A stretch of DNA of 64,000 nucleotides from Trochalopteron elliotii (GCA_024734555.1 JANPWX010019802.1:2185393-2249392); one strand, 5' to 3'; shown: positions 47,331 through 62,420, counted from the first letter of the stretch. Program-made: numbers and translations. The notes: a model not told the origin generated them from the letters alone.

Positions 47331-50300
47331 AATTCCAGAACAGCGAAGGCTCGGTTTCACTCTTCTGGAGTCTTCAGAGAATATCCAACAACGTGGGAAT
47401 TTCTCAATAAATGGAAGGCTTTAAGGAAATCGGCTTCACAGCAGGTTCCCTAGTAAACTAGGGAAACCACTTGAGAGCTTAAGGAAATGAGAAGGAATAA
47501 AATCTATAAAATTAGTCAGATTTCTTACAAATTAATAGAAAAAAATGTCACATAGACCTGCGAAAACTTTCCACAGTCGTATCCTTAGGAATTTTTATCG
47601 TGATTTGAAAAAATAGTCCATGCTACCAGGCTTGTCTGACAGTGGAATGGAAACTCATCCATGTTCCAAAGCAACAGAAACCTGGTATGATCTGGCAAAC
47701 TGCAAGGTGGAGGCATATTTTCAGAGCATTAGCAAGATGCTGTTTTAATAAAATTTTAAGATAATAGTTCAAAGTCTACAAAAGTTACAAATCATGTCAT
47801 TTATATTTTGGTCATTTAGGAATTCAAATGTGAAATTGGCGTGTTACTATGGGAGTTACAGATGTGTCCTGAGGCTGTTTAGGACATTTGAGTTCTTCAA
47901 TTTATTAACTTCCTTACATGTGTGGTGATAACAGCTGCGTCCCTGTCTCTGTCCTATTACTGGGGGTCACAGGTCAGAATATAGGTGGGGATGACTCCTT
48001 GCTCCTTAGGCTAGTTTTTATTTTTCTGTTGTCTTCCATTCCATTAAAAAATTCAAACAGAATAAACCCAGACTTGCAGCTGTCTACATATTCAAGGAAG
48101 TGATGTTTCTCCCAAAAGTCTAAATGATACTATAATTTTTTGGGATATATGGTTAAAATTGCTAGTCAGACACAGGATTTTGTAAAATTAAAATAATGGA
48201 AACCATCTTACTGATTTAAAATCAGTGCTGTGTTTGTAGGTATTTGAGTTGAGCATATCATATTACAAATCCACTGAACTGTTGAAGAGGAGCAAATATT
48301 TTGTCTCCTGAACTCCAGTTCTCCTGGTGTTTTAGTGTCATAGCTTCTTAATAAACAGTACAAATCCCTGTCTGTAGAGAGCTGAAATAATCTTAAAAAG
48401 CACAGTTGTTGGTGTGATGACTTGGGTAGTATCTTGTCACATGAGGGTCAAGAAGACTAACTTGCTAGCATATATTTTAAAGACATGTTAGACGGTATGC
48501 TTTGGGTTATTGCAATACAGAATTCCTTTGCAGACCATCTTCTAATAAGGAGGACATACCCCAAAATGTAGGAAGTGTTACTGGTAAGCCCACATCTCTC
48601 TAAATCTGAGTGAGCACAGCCAAGCCAGGGCCAGCACCTACTTAGTGGATCCATGGTTAAGTATCAGACATTTGTTACTGTTCAGAGCAGAAATCTTGAA
48701 TCCACAGTTGTTTTGTAGTAATTTCTAAATGCAAGTGCCTGTGGATTTTAGGGTATGTCTACTCCAGGGTGCACTGAGATTTTAAATCAGTGGTTGATAC
48801 TCTATACTCTACTAAGGTCTAAAAATTGAGTATTTCTGGAAGAAAGTTGCAAAATCATGGGTAATTCAATGTACCTGGGTCACATGATGATCTGTATTAT
48901 ATTCAGTGTTTAATGGGTCCTGCTATGGTGTAGCTTGTAGACTGATCTTGTAGTACCTGACTGGTGGAGAGCTCACCTATTTCAACACAAGAAACTTGAG
49001 GGAGGGAAGTTGGCTTGCCAAACCAGCAGGGGCTTTCTTAATCTCCTTTCCTATAATGAAGAATTCCCTGTTCTGCTGGTGTAATTCAGGCTGTTCAGCA
49101 CGTGCAGTACCATCAGGCAAGCCAGGTAATTATGCACTGTGTGGTGGAAATCAACTGATGAGTAGCTAGGCTTTGGGCCAGTGCTGCTATTAAACATTTT
49201 TTTGGGAAACTTGAAACTAGAGAAATGAAGAGTAGTCCAGGACACTTTCTTAGTGCTGTATCCTGTATGTCTGTGTATCTCCTCTCACAGAAGGTAAGTG
49301 TATCAAGCTCTGTGGATTATACAGTCCAGACACACAGGATGTTCAGTCTTGTTTCTCTATCTGCCAGTCTGTCTCACTTCTCCCAGATTCTCATTCCTGT
49401 TGCATAAAGACAAGATCTTATCAGTAGTTACTGTTAAGTGATATAACCACTGTGGACAACCTTTTGTTGGATTTACCACATACGTTATAGCATCCTTTAA
49501 TAGGGAAACATGGATTTTGTGTAAAAACTGTGTTCTGTCCTGATTGATAACAGATATTCACATGTTCAGTCAGTATTGCACAGTCTTCTTTGAGCAGAAG
49601 TCTGATTGCATTAAAATCCTCAAGTAACAGCTCTAAAGCATACTCGGGATTTATATTAGCAGCTTAGGCTATTGTATGCATAGACCAGGTAAGTACTATG
49701 TCACAAGTTGGAACTGTTGCTATATTTTTCTTGTCATTGGTACTGCTTGTACTTCAGTCTGTGGGCAGAGGAAGCATAGACAGTGATGCAGTTGTTGTTT
49801 AGGCTGGAATGACTACACTTCTTTCCAGACTTGATAGGTAAGCTGCACAGCTGTAAATTCTGGTAGGGTTGCAGAAACTGATGTCCTATTAAACATAATA
49901 TCTAGTGTTAATTCCTGATTTGTTGATGAGTAGTCTCTCCATAACTACTTCACATGATGGCCTTTACGTGATGGCTGTGGACAAATACCGAAATTTGCTA
50001 CTTGCTTTTCCCATCATTCATGCTGAATTGTAAGGAATTACAAGGTAAAAGCTTCTGGAAGATGTGCTCATCTCTGTCATGTCATGTTAATCAAGGTGTC
50101 TTTATAAAGGCTTTAGCTTCAGTTTTGTTGGACTATATTTAGTATGTTATCTTTGTAAAGGTGGTTATGATACATGTCAGTTTGAGATGGCAGAGTTAGA
50201 GTACTAGGGCTCTTAAGTTGTCTGGAGAATATTGAGAAAAATTAGTATTTTAGGGTATACTTGTTAGTGCTGCACTTACCTAGAAATAAGTATTTTAACT

Positions 50301-53300
50301 TTTGGTAGTCTGCATTTGGTTGATCCACTCCTAGATCTTGCACTATTAGAAGTATGTGCAGTTAGTCAAACACGTTTCTTTAAACAGGACAAACTACAGT
50401 CTTGTCCTGAAATGTTTCAGTTTGCTTTTTGTATCTGGGTAACAAGACATGAGCACCATAAAGCTATTGGGAGCCAGAGGTGTTATTGATCATTGAGTTT
50501 GTCCAGACTCAAATTCTTTAACCTGTTTTCTTCCCAAGAAATTTAATGGTAGCTTTCCCAAAACTTTGCTTTAGCAACACTTCCATCAGCTGTGCTCCAC
50601 AGAAATACTGCAGATAGTAGAGTGGAAGGTGTAGCTTCTTGGCAGTAGTTCAGCATTACTGCAATTCCTGGCCATCTTGCTGTCTCAGGGGTAAAATGAG
50701 ATGCTTATTGTGTGAAAGCAATGGGAGCAAAGTAGTTTATGCTGTCTTCTGTAGCAGAATGGAGAGTCTAACAAGTTCTACAGATAACACTAACAAAGCT
50801 TGATTATCTGTAAAGAATTAGTAATGTATAAATACCAATGCACACTGCATGTAAGTCAGCCTGAAATGGTTAATAAACTACTTTTCAGGGAACAATATGT
50901 GTAGACCTCTACCATGCTTAAATTATATTCTGTCACAGTCACTTTATGACTTCAAAACAAGCATGGAAAATCTGAACCAGATATTCTGGCCTGGCAAGAC
51001 ATAAATAAGTGTTCTGGCCATCATGGGGGGATGATTGGTGATCTAGTGAAGGTATTTGTTATGACTTACGTTGCAATTGATCTGTTTTGGTACTTCCTTG
51101 TATTATTAAGATTTTAGAGGCAAACCCTCTAGGAAAAATACTACTTCTGCTGAAAGAAACATTTCAGTCCTTACAATTCATCACGTTGAGATTATTTTTA
51201 TTCTCAGTGTCTCAAGGCAAGCATCAGATGTGTGTGTCTTCTGATTTATTTTTCCAAAACAGTGTTAGCTGTACCACAGTTGCTATTATCTTTGCAGGAC
51301 TCAACTTGATGTTGAGCCAGTATCCAAAAAAATAGAGTCTTGGAGCCACAGAGATTGCAATGGCTTGTACTTCTGTAACAGGTCAGCATTTCTAATCAGA
51401 GAAGGCAATGACACTTAACTAGAGCTGAGCAGAGTATTTCTGCCTGCTAGTTAATAGAAGTTTTAAATAGAATTTAGCTATCACTTTTATGGGAATTGTT
51501 GTTGCAAAACATTTATTCTTTATGATTGTCTCATTAAACTGTAATTTGATTTAAGGCTCTTAGCTAATCACTCTTTAAATCATTGCCTTTCAAATCTGTG
51601 TCTATGCACTAGTGTACTTCAGAGAAGAGCATTATCTTATTATGTAACTCTAATTTTCTGGTAGTTTCTTATTAGTATAGGTGCCTTGGACATTGTTTTA
51701 GTTGAGGTATTCTGGACCATATGAAAAATGCAGATACTTCAACCTGACTAGAACTTAGTTTTTCTTCTCCTTTGGATATCTGTAATTTGGAAGCTGTTGA
51801 GGCATAAAGTGATTACCAAGTACCAAGGTCTCTGCTAGTCCAGAAGTTAAAAATTAAGAGGTGCTTAGCAAGGAAACCAGTGTGGTGTGTTAATACCCAG
51901 CCAGGCTGTGACTAGGGTTGGAACAGACCTGCATGAACATATACATATGTGCCTGTGTTTTGGAGAAGATTCTCAGGCTTCCCCATGTGTGTGATTATAG
52001 TGTTAGTAACAGTTAACCATGACAATGAACAAAGAAACAAAGTATTCTGTATTGTTTAAAGTGGGAAAAAACCCAGAGTCCAGGTCTACTTCTTTTTAAA
52101 AGATACCATGAAACATGTATTTAAATGCCCTATTTAAAACCCTATTTAGGTGAAGGCTTTCTGTAAAAAAAAATCAAAGTGCATGCTTTCTGGCTCAGGG
52201 TTTTGTGCTGTTCCCCCTGCAAGGCTTTTTCAGATATATTCAGTCTTAAAGGTAAAGTGTAATGAGTGTGAAAACATTGCATTATGAAAAATCTGCTTTT
52301 ATGTCCAGTTTTGATGATAGACTTCTTTTCCCCATTCTGTTTCAAGTTTTTTATATTTCCCAAGGGTCAGCCATGTGAGATCCACCAAAATCAGTATTGT
52401 GTTCAGGACAGAAATACTAGAGGGGAGAAGAGGCTAGAGGGAGCTGTGGGTTTGTTCTGCCTGGTCCTTGCACAATGCAGTGTTGAGCTCTGTTTTATCT
52501 GCACAGCATCCTGGTAGTGGCATTACTCAATTTGGTGAAGTAATGGAACTGTGTTTCAATACGATATTGATTTTCTGGGCCTGCATCACAGTCATGCTTC
52601 TGGCAACAGACTGCACTCTGATATGCTTCTTTGGTGGCAAGTAGTGATGAATGCCAGTCATCGTTAAAAAATTAGTCTAGGAAGATACTGTTTAAACATG
52701 CAATAGATGATGCTGGATTGCCTGATAAGCATATATTGACATTTCCAGTAACTAGTCATGATTTCCAGTTTTTTTAGTTAGAGTTATCAAGTTAGCTAAC
52801 TTAAGCAGACTGCATCACTTGTTTTCTGTAATGGGAGGGGAGAACTTGAAATACGTAGCTCGTCTCAGGTTTTTCTTCTTCTTCCACATACTTGCAAACC
52901 ATTCACAGGCACAGTTTTGTTGATGCTTGTGGTTGTGCTCTTTGCCAACATCCCAATTATTAAATTTTCACAAATCTTGACACCAAATGGTGGGATCCAC
53001 ACAAGACAAGCACTGCTTCTTCTACTTGCCTACTACAGCACCAATGCTTGTGCAGTGAGCTATGTCAGTACTGTAACCTAGCTGACTGCAAATACAGGGA
53101 GGGGTGTGCACAAGGGAAGGGCAACTACAGGTGGGATAGACCTACCTTTTACTACAGCAATGTCTAGTTATTCTGGTGGGAAATGTTTAAAAAGGTCTGA
53201 ACTCAGACCTACCCCTGTTAAACTTTGCTCCTCAGTTTTGAAGCTCAGGTCTGGAAAGGTTTTTTGTGACTGTACACTAGGTTCAATCTCAGCTTATTGA

Positions 53301-55769
53301 GAAATGGCTTTTTTTTTTCCCCTTTGAATTCTGTATTTTGTAGTAAAACAAAACAACACCACAGCCAAACCCAAACAAAAAAAACCACTTGCTCAGCCCA
53401 AACCATAAGAGATAATATTGCTGGGTATAGAATTTGGGTTTTTAAAGTGCTTTTAAATTACCTATTCTGTAAATAATATGCTGTAGTCTTGGATCCATAG
53501 TTAATCTTGAAGCTCTTCTTGTAATAGGACATATGATGAGATCTTCCCTGAGTTTTGAGAACTGAAGAAAAAGCTTTAAATGGTCAACACTTTACAATGA
53601 AGTGTTGGTGAAAAAAATCATCTTTGACATGCGTTCTCACAATTCTTAGGCATACTTCTTAGGCCTGTTCATTTCCAGCAGACTGCTAGCCCTGGCTTGT
53701 CTGTACAAAATTCTGAAAGAATGTACTATGTGATATTGGAGAAAACACTGTTTTCTCCAGTATGACTTACTGTGGAGTACACAGCCATGGCAGGTGTTTT
53801 AGGGCACTTTTCATGCTAACAAAAAGAAGCATATGCAATAATATGTGCTGTGTATCTCTGCTGTCAAATGATTGTATGCAATAGACTGGTGTCCTAAGGA
53901 GATAGGTGGGTGATTTGCTTTAACCAGAACACCTGTACTTTCGCACTTTTTGGGTTTTTCATTGACTGCATGTGACTAAGAGTAACCTGCAGTTAGACCG
54001 GAACAATTCTGTTGGATTAACTTACTTTCAGTTTCTGGATACTGATTTCCAAATGCTTTTTCAATGCTTTTTCAATGTTCGAGTGTAGGTCCCTTTTCTA
54101 CATCCAGGCATATGGAAATACTGATTTTTATCAAGAAACAATTAGGAGTGCTTGGGAATAGATAGTGTCCTGCTGATTTGAGTCCTAGGTACTCATGGTT
54201 CTCAGAAGTACTGCACAGCTCAGATAGTATCTCTGGCTATGCATGATAGTAAAACTCAAAGGATCTTTGAGAAATTTTCATGGAAAAGACACAGGTACCG
54301 AAGTACATGATTAAATAATAGTCCATTTTGGCTGAATTTTGTGAAATGAGCAATGAACACTAGATTCCCTAAGATAACCTCATATCTGAATGTAAATACT
54401 CCACATGTCTCTTACAATGGATCTTAATGGGCACTTGAGATCTGAAGTAGTTTTTACTGAGAATTATGTATTTGGTGAGCTTAGATGTTACATAGAATTT
54501 TTTTAAAAAACAACAAAACTTCCTCTTTTGTCCACATTATTTATAGTTTTTAAAATCAAAAGCTAGAATAGTTCTGTCACTGGGATGGAATGATGAAGAG
54601 TATTATAGAGTCCTTTTCAATATGCCACTTTTATTGTTAGCAGAACTGGAGAATTAATATTATTCTGGGCTGAAGTTTTTAGACAAAGACAATCTGCTTC
54701 TTCCCCAGTTGTTCTTACAAAGAACAATTTCACTTGGCATTAAAATGTATTTGAAGAGTCCTTGTCTTCTCCTTAGTAACAATAGCAAATCCAACATTTA
54801 AAGAATACTGCTAGTCTTGAGTGCTCAGAGATGGACATGGTACTCCTCAAATCACTTGCACTAAGTCAGCCTTTACAGATAGAATCCACAGCTAGATCTT
54901 GTAAAGGTTACCTTCTGCCCCCCCATTGTGTGTGTCTTTTTGTCTTGTTTAGCATACAGCTATAAAATGTATTTAAATGCAGCTTTCTTTAAAACTGACA
55001 TTGCAATGCAAGCAATTCTGTGAGTAGCTAATGAACCTGCTTGGTTTTGGCCACTATTTATTCATGGATACAGAAGCACTGGGGCTTGGTTTCTTACATT
55101 TAATAGCTATTCTGATATTTATGCACAGGTGGGGGTGAGAGAGGCTTTTCTAGTTCTTTTTTTTCACACAGGTTTTGAAGGTATGGAACCCTACCAGTTC
55201 ATTCAGATACTATGTGAGGAAAATTGTTCATAAAAAAAAGTCACACTGCAATAACTAGCTCTTAACAAACACTGATTCTTGCTCTTTGATTAGAGGCTTC
55301 TTAACTGTAGTAGCATGCATTTATTGTTGAATATTTACCAGCTTTTTATTGAGCTAGTAAATATAGGCCTCTAAAGCTGGCAGTTTGAGCCAAAACTTCT
55401 GCACCAACTGTATGGTGTCCATTTTTTCTCAGTTTGTCAAAATGCTAAGCAGTGTTCTGAGATCTGATTTTTTAAAATTATTTTCATCTGAGTAAAGCCC
55501 TAACACCCACCTGCTATCTTGACGTTAGGACTAAGGTAATTTTTGTAGGTGCCTTTCAGAAGTATAAACTAAATTTTGAAGTGTTGTTTGCAGAGTGGTT
55601 ACTAATCTAATTCCAGTACAACACATAATACTTTGTCTTTACCAGCCTCCATCAGCACAATCAAAGTAAGTGCATGAGCTGTCAGTGAGGAAATGTTTTT
55701 TTACAGTATTTCAATAGCAATACCTGAGGGTAGTACTAGTGCTGTTTCGTGTTTCCGGAGCTGTCATTT

Positions 55770-57060
55770 TCACAGAATCACAGAATGGGGAAAATACAAA
55801 GGGACCACAGTGGGTCATGTGGTCCAGCCTCCCTGCTCAAGCAGTGTCATTCCAGAGTACATTTCACAGGATTGTGTCCAGACAGTTCTTGAATATCTCC
55901 AGTGAGGGAAACTCCACAACCTCTCTGGACAGTCTGTTCCAGTGCACGGTCACCTGCACAGTTCTTCCTCATGTTCAGATGGAATTTCCTGTGCATCAGT
56001 GTCTGCCCATTGCCTCTTGTCCAATTGCTTGGCACCACTGAGAAGACGGTCCACTACTGGTCCATCATCTTGACACCCTTCCTTCCAATACTTGTATATA
56101 CTGATGAGATAGTCTCTCAGTTTTTTCTTCCTGATGTTGAACAGTGACACCTCTCTCTGCCTTTCCCCACAAGAGAGATGCCTCAGACCCTTCATCATCT
56201 CTGTAGCCTCTGCTGGACCCACTCCAGGAGCTCCATGTCTCCCTTGTCCTGAGGAGCCCAGAGCTGGACACAGCACTCCAGGTGAGGCCTCACCAGGACT
56301 GAGCACAGGGGCAGGATCACCTTCCATGACCTGCTGGCAATGCTCTTCCTAATGTCCCCAGGATCCCACTGGCCTTCTTGGCCACCAGGACACACTGCTG
56401 GCTCATGGACAGCTTGTTGTCCACCAGGACCCCCAGGTCCTTCTCCTCAGAGCTGCTGCCCAGCAGGTCAGCCCAAGGCTGTGCTGGTGCCTGGGGTTGT
56501 TCGTCCTCAGGAGCAGGACCCTGCACTTGCCTTTGCTGAATTTCAGGTGGTTCTTTTTTGTCCATCTCTCCAAACTGCTGAGGTCCTTCTAAAGGGCTGT
56601 ACAGCATTCATGGGTATCAACCACTCCTCCTAGCTTAGCATCATAACTGAATTTGCTGAGGAGAAATCTGCCCATTTATACAGGTCATGGATGAAGTTAA
56701 ACAGTTCAGGGACTGTTTAACAGTATTGGACCCTTTGGGGACACAACTAAGGACAGGCCTCCAACTTTGCCACTGATTTTGAGGATATTGTGAGCAATGG
56801 TGTCAAAAGCCTTTCTGAAATTAAGTAAACAATATCAAATGCTCTCCCCTCATGAGCTACTTCTCAGTGTAATGAACAGCCTGTTCCAGGTGTGGCTGTC
56901 CTTCTCTGCTTGTTGGGGTTCATCTCATGGCACAGCACTTGGTGCAATTCCTTGATGCTTATTTTATAAACCTGTCTAACTTTTCCCTTGTCAGCCACTG
57001 TGGTGGGCTGTGGAGAGCACTCTTTGCTCCATGCACAGTGTGTGTTCATGCTAGTCTATT
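55770..57060 (-). mobile_element. CR1 LINE, about 1.3 kb 3' part
   Basis: The longest CR1 copy in the window. It begins CACAGAATCACAGAATGGGG at its 3' end. Minus-strand frames encode ORF2 pieces: [60 protein letters not shown] and [13 protein letters not shown]. It has several frameshifts and a small deletion at about 55960 relative to the copy at 39380. It is 5' truncated and inactive. Confidence 0.92.
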
Positions 57061-57460
57061 TAAAAATGGACTGTGCCCTTTATCACTGTTTTGAATCTCA
57101 CTACAGTGGGAGGCTGCCTGACAGTGCGAGGCATGTCAATGGGAGAGACAGGATTTGGAGCCATTTTAGGAATACCTTCAGTGATCCAATGAGCAAACTG
57201 CATTACCTGTCAGGAATGGTATTTGGGCCTCAGAATGTTTAGTGTAAGTGTCGTGAGCAATCAGGGAAACAGACATTCGACTCCCAATTACAGGTCAATA
57301 TAAGTTCAACCACTGCATCCAAAATTCAGTAGTGTTTACTTGGCTGTAAGTTTTCAGAAGGGAGAAACTTGCTGACATGGTAATAATATGCTCAAAGTGA
57401 ATTAAAGAGTCTTTATAGTTCCTGTAGTGCCTCATGGGTGGTTCAAATTGATTTGTTGTT

Positions 57461-57530
57461 TATATAAATATAAAAAAATACATATTTTTATATATATATA
57501 TAAAATATATTATATATATATATAAAACAA
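57461..57530. repeat. AT-rich microsatellite
   Basis: About 70 bp composed almost only of TATATA units and A runs, with several self-complementary segments. Confidence 0.85.
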
Positions 57531-58190
57531 ATATAAAATTTGTTTACCTTTCTAGGAGTCTAATTAATTTCCTTGATAGAAATAAAATGATCTAATTCAC
57601 AATTCTTTTGATCAATTCTTTTGATGTGGACCGATGGTTTTTTTTTTCCTTTGAAACTCAGCTTGCAGCTGTAGCACTCTGGTTGGCGAATTGTTTGAGG
57701 ATCAGGTGCTGGTGATGAAATGCATGTCTATTCAGCCCCTCCTTATGTAAGTTCTGACGCTTCCAGTAGTGCTGCTGGAAGTATGAGTTCAGCTTTGAGG
57801 TGTCTGCAGTCAACATGTGGTTGTGCTTGTGGTTTACTTCAGGGTGTTTATTTTTGAGGGTTAAGTGCAAAAGCTCCTAAACCTGACTGTTAACTGACAA
57901 TTTCTTAATTTCAAATATGGTGTTTGTGGGTTTTAAGCTGGAAATGAAAGGCATGAAAAGTGCCAGGACCACTAAAAGAAAAAGCTTTTTCACATGGAGA
58001 AGGCATGTCAAAATTAATAACCTGGAGATGTGGAAAAAGATGGAGTAGAAGTGGTTGATTGGGATTAAGAAGTGGCAAGGAGGTGTGACTGTTTCTGTAT
58101 GAAGCTCTACAGGGAAGCAAAATGGAAGTTTAGAGCCAATGAGGTGAATTAGAGCTATTAAGAAGCAAAGAGAACTTGCTAAAGACTGTG

Positions 58191-58242
58191 GTGCCAAATG
58201 AAGAAACCTCATTTTAGTGCCAAATGAGGAAACCTCATTTAC
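58191..58242. repeat. 26-bp tandem duplication
   Basis: GTGCCAAATGAAGAAACCTC at 58191 and GTGCCAAATGAGGAAACCTC at 58217, units of 26 bp with about two differences. Confidence 0.9.
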
Positions 58243-61200
58243 AGACATTTTGAGACAAATTCCAAGTGTGGAGTAATAGGCAAGGAAGATGTGTATTCCT
58301 TGGTTTTTCTGCCGTTAACAAATTGTCTAGACACCTAGTCTTAATAATAACAAAATTATGACTAGTATTACATTAGCATTGTCTCTCAAAGTCAAAGATG
58401 ATTGGAAAAACAGCAGTTAGACTGATTTTTAAATAGTATCACTGTTTACCATATAATTGCTGTTTATCTCAATGGAAACACATGATGACTTGATTCTATG
58501 ATTTTGTATTTCTTCTATTATTTTCAAGATTCCAGAATTCTCATCAGTCTATTGTTAAAAGCCCCAGCTTTGCCACTTTGCTCCATAGCTGTGAAATGCA
58601 GCCATCAGAACAGAAATTCTTGTCATAGGCAATGATGAGACTTGATGGAGCATGCAAAATCACACTGAATGTCAAATCAGAAAATACTGTGCTTACGTTG
58701 TTTATTGAACTGTGCTGTATTTTTTGTAATCTAAGATGATGTGGGTTTGCCACTCTTATTATTTCAGTGATCTACATAGCATCACATCCTAGTGCCATCC
58801 CTCTATTCTCACTTCTTCATACTGCAGTACCTGTGCATGGTAACACTTGTCAGTGCTGCTGAAGGATTTTATTACAGCCACTGAATTGATCTAACCAAAC
58901 TTTAGAACAGAGGGTGTTGATTTACAGACAGTCGTACGCTTTCATGTCAGGACAAAGCGAGGAGTTTCAGTCTGTCAATTTTCTGAATCTGCTGCTCTGG
59001 GTGGCATTTCTACCACTGCTGTCTTATGACCCTTAAATCCCACCAACCACTATGATTAACATCAAAGACCTTGCAAGGTGTTGTTTCTACCTATCTCTGC
59101 CTCAGCAAGAGCACCTAAGTGGCCCCATGCAGTTTGGCTTAATTCTCACCTTGTTTAGTCAGCATCAATTGGTCTAATTATTTGTGAGTGGCATAAACAG
59201 CCCTTATCACAAGCTGAAAATTGTTTTGCAAAGCAAACTACTTAACTTTAGATCTTAAAGAATCCATAAATTAATTTGTGGGTGTTTGTGAAATGTGAAA
59301 AGGAAAATATGCAGGTCATGAATAGGCTTGCATTCTGGAAATTGCAGAGACTGAAAATTGTGTTCCATCTGGAGCCTTCCTCCTCATTTTCCTCATCCTT
59401 CTCCATGCCTCTGGAAAGAAGGGTGCTGCTGGCCCTGCTTGTAAAGCAGTACATGAACTCCTGTCTCACTAGCAGTGTCCCTGGATCCCAAAGCAACTTT
59501 ATGCTCTTGCTCTCTCTGCCTCTGTTATTTGGAGAGCTGTGCTTGTGCTGCTGGTGTAAAGGGTTTATTTTTTTTTTTCTTTCTCTTCTGTTTTCTTTTT
59601 CTTTTTCCCTTAAAATTGTTGCTCTTATAATGGTTCTGAAGACTACAGATATTGTTCCTGAGGACCATGTCTAGAAAATCTCTATTTATTTAAACTCAAG
59701 AAAACTGGTGGTGCAGGAAGACAAGAAACTGTGACTTAATGGTCGCGTGACTTTGTATTAAAATACTGTGTGAAGTGACAGTAGAAATTCAAGCTGAGCA
59801 GTTAAACTACTTAATGTTCTCCCTTAAAATATTTGCATGAGTTCCGTAACAGTAGTCTGACTTGTCAGAACTCCATTGCAGGCAGATTTTGGATAAAGAT
59901 TGCAAAGGAAAAATTGTCTCTGTACAGAATCAAGGAACTAGGGGAACTAACAAGAAAGCCTGGTTGTGGATTGCTTTCAGGACTATCTAAACTTATTTAC
60001 TAGCAAGCATGAATAATGGTAGTTCTTCCTTTCTGTTTTCTCTTTTCTGCTTGTGTTGCAAGTGTGGCTAAATTGGATTTCCTTGCTGTAGAATGGAGAG
60101 AAACAAATATTTTTAGACCATTCATTGCCTGCTTATTTCTTATTCCAGATGCAGCATAGCGTAGCTTACTGCATGTAAGGACTTTTGCAGGAATGTTAAT
60201 ATCTAGACTTCTTTCAGAAATGTCTCATTACACTGTCATTTCAGGATTCTTTGTTCACAGAGTAGAACCTGACATTGTTTTGGGTTTGTTTTTTTTTTTG
60301 TTTACTTCTGATAAATACTTTTAGTGACTAGATATGGAAAATAGCTGTACATCTTAAAATTAATCGTCTAGTTCTAAAGAGAACTTCTCTTTTGACTCCC
60401 TGACAAGAATTTTCAAGGAGACCAAAATACAAGAAAAAATACAATTTTTTACTATCATGATTTCTTAGTATTTTCGCTACACATAAATATCTATTCTAAA
60501 ATTCAACCTAACATAATTTAGGAAAAGAACATTTAATGCTCTTAAGTCATTGAAAGCTAATGGTTAGTTCTATCCAATTTTATAATTAAAACAAATTTAA
60601 GGTAAACATTTGTTCAGAGATACCTTTGTGCACTTACTTTCACAATTTAGAGGAATAATCACTTAGGTATCTAGGAAAATTCTGAAGATGCCTATATCCC
60701 TGTAATAAGTTACTGAATTGAAGTGAGTTTTATGAAGATAAAACTAAGTACTTAATAATACATTTTTTGTTGCCTCATTTGATTTGCAGAATGCTTCCTT
60801 GATTCTTGCTATGAAAATGAGCCTTTCAAGGTTGTGTGGAAGGACAAAAATGGCAAACTCTAGAGAGATGGACCATCATTCAGCTATGGGAGTAACTTTT
60901 GCAGTCAGTGATAAATTATTGCTGTGAATGTTTCCTGCAACACTTCAGCTGGTTGCCTACCTGCTGAGCTTGAGCAGCATATGATAACAGCATATGGGGG
61001 CATTGGAGAACAGGCATTTAAAACAAACCCAGAGAATTGCAGAAGTGAAAGCAAATCCAGTGTTTATTTTTCTTCTTTTTTAACAAAAAATCGGTTTAAC
61101 ACTGCCCTACACAAAACCTACAGGTAGCTTTATTAATCTTTAGTTTAAACAGCTCCATGTTCACTGTCATTACATGAAAAATTTAGGAGTTTTGTGGGAT

Positions 61201-61704
61201 TTTTCTTTGCTCTACTATATAAGCCTTAGTTTTAAGTACTGGGCATTGATTTGTCCTCAGCTTTGCAACTCTGCCACTTTCCTTGCTGTTGATGTTACTA
61301 AATTTGTGAGACTGTAATGTCTGTCCTGTCCTACTGTTAAATGTGCTGTGGAAAAAGCTCTTTACTCTTCTAAAGTTTACTTAGATCCTTCATGAGTCCC
61401 TTACGAATGGGAAGCTCAGACGGAAGAGGGATGAGGTTAGGTAAACTTTCTCATTTGTCTTCATGTTTGTTCAATAGCAAGAGCTTTATTTCCCAAGGTA
61501 TGGTAATCCTAACTCTTGGGATTTCATGTGATGGCAGTACATTTTAAGTGCTGTCAGTGATTGCCTTACAGTGTCTGTTTGTATGAAATTCCTCTACCCC
61601 TTTTCTTTCCCTTCCTTCTCTGGAACGTACCGTGCTTGGGCTTCCTGAGCATTTGGTTGAGATTGGCACATACAGAGTCATCCATTTGTTCCCCAAACAC
61701 ACTG

Positions 61705-62165
61705 TTTTATAGGATTGCATACCTGTAGAATTGTTAAGGTTGGAAAAGACCTGTAAGACCACCAAGTCCAACAATCAGGCTAGAACCAGCACCATGGTCA
61801 CCACTAAAACATGTCTTCTAGTGCCATATCCAAAAATGATGACTCCACCACTTCCCTGAGCACCCTGCTTGATAACATTTACCATAAATAATTTTTTCTT
61901 AATACATACTCTAAACTTTTCCTGGTGGAAATTGAGGCCATTTCCTCTCATCCCATCACATTTTGCCTAGGAGAAGAGACAGACCCCCACCTGGCTACAA
62001 CCTCCTTTGAGATAATGGTAGGCAGTGAAAAGGTCTCCTCTAGCCTCTTTTTTTCTTCAGGCTGTATGCCCCCAGCTGCCTCAGCCACTCCTTGTATGAC
62101 CTGCTCCAGTCCCTTCACCAGCTCTGTTACCCCTCTGAAGATGCCATCCACCTTAGTGGATGTAT
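61705..62165 (-). mobile_element. CR1 LINE 3' fragment
   Basis: Contains GGTTGGAAAAGACCTGTAAG, CCAAGTCCAACAATCAGGCT, GAGGCCATTTCCTCTCATCC and CCACCTGGCTACAACCTCCT, the usual order of blocks in bird CR1 3' ends read from the antisense strand. The terminal 8-bp repeats are missing or degraded. It is a different subfamily from the copies at 39380 and 55770. Confidence 0.9.
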
Positions 62166-62390
62166 CAAAATGTTACCAAAAGGAATTGGTTTCAGAAATA
62201 CTTGAGGTCATGTGCTTTCCTGACTTGTCTGCTATATAATGTAAAACTTCTACTAATTGATGCAATGATCACAAGTGAACAGTTTTTCTGCTCATGGAAG
62301 TCCATAATTGCTGACTTAAGTAGAGTTCTGTCTGCTCGTAGGCATCAAATTTAACCTTGTTTGTATAAAACAATATTCTTTGCATCTAGC

Positions 62391-62420
62391 TGTATATATG
62401 TGTGTATATATACATATATG
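62391..62420. repeat. TA/TG-rich simple repeat
   Basis: TGTATATATGTGTGTATATA followed by TACATATATG; short degenerate dinucleotide repeat. Confidence 0.8.

Noticed and set aside
59276..59674. 132-codon plus-strand frame
   Set aside because: Runs through a pyrimidine-rich tract giving F/L/S runs; no domain, no splice context. Probably chance.
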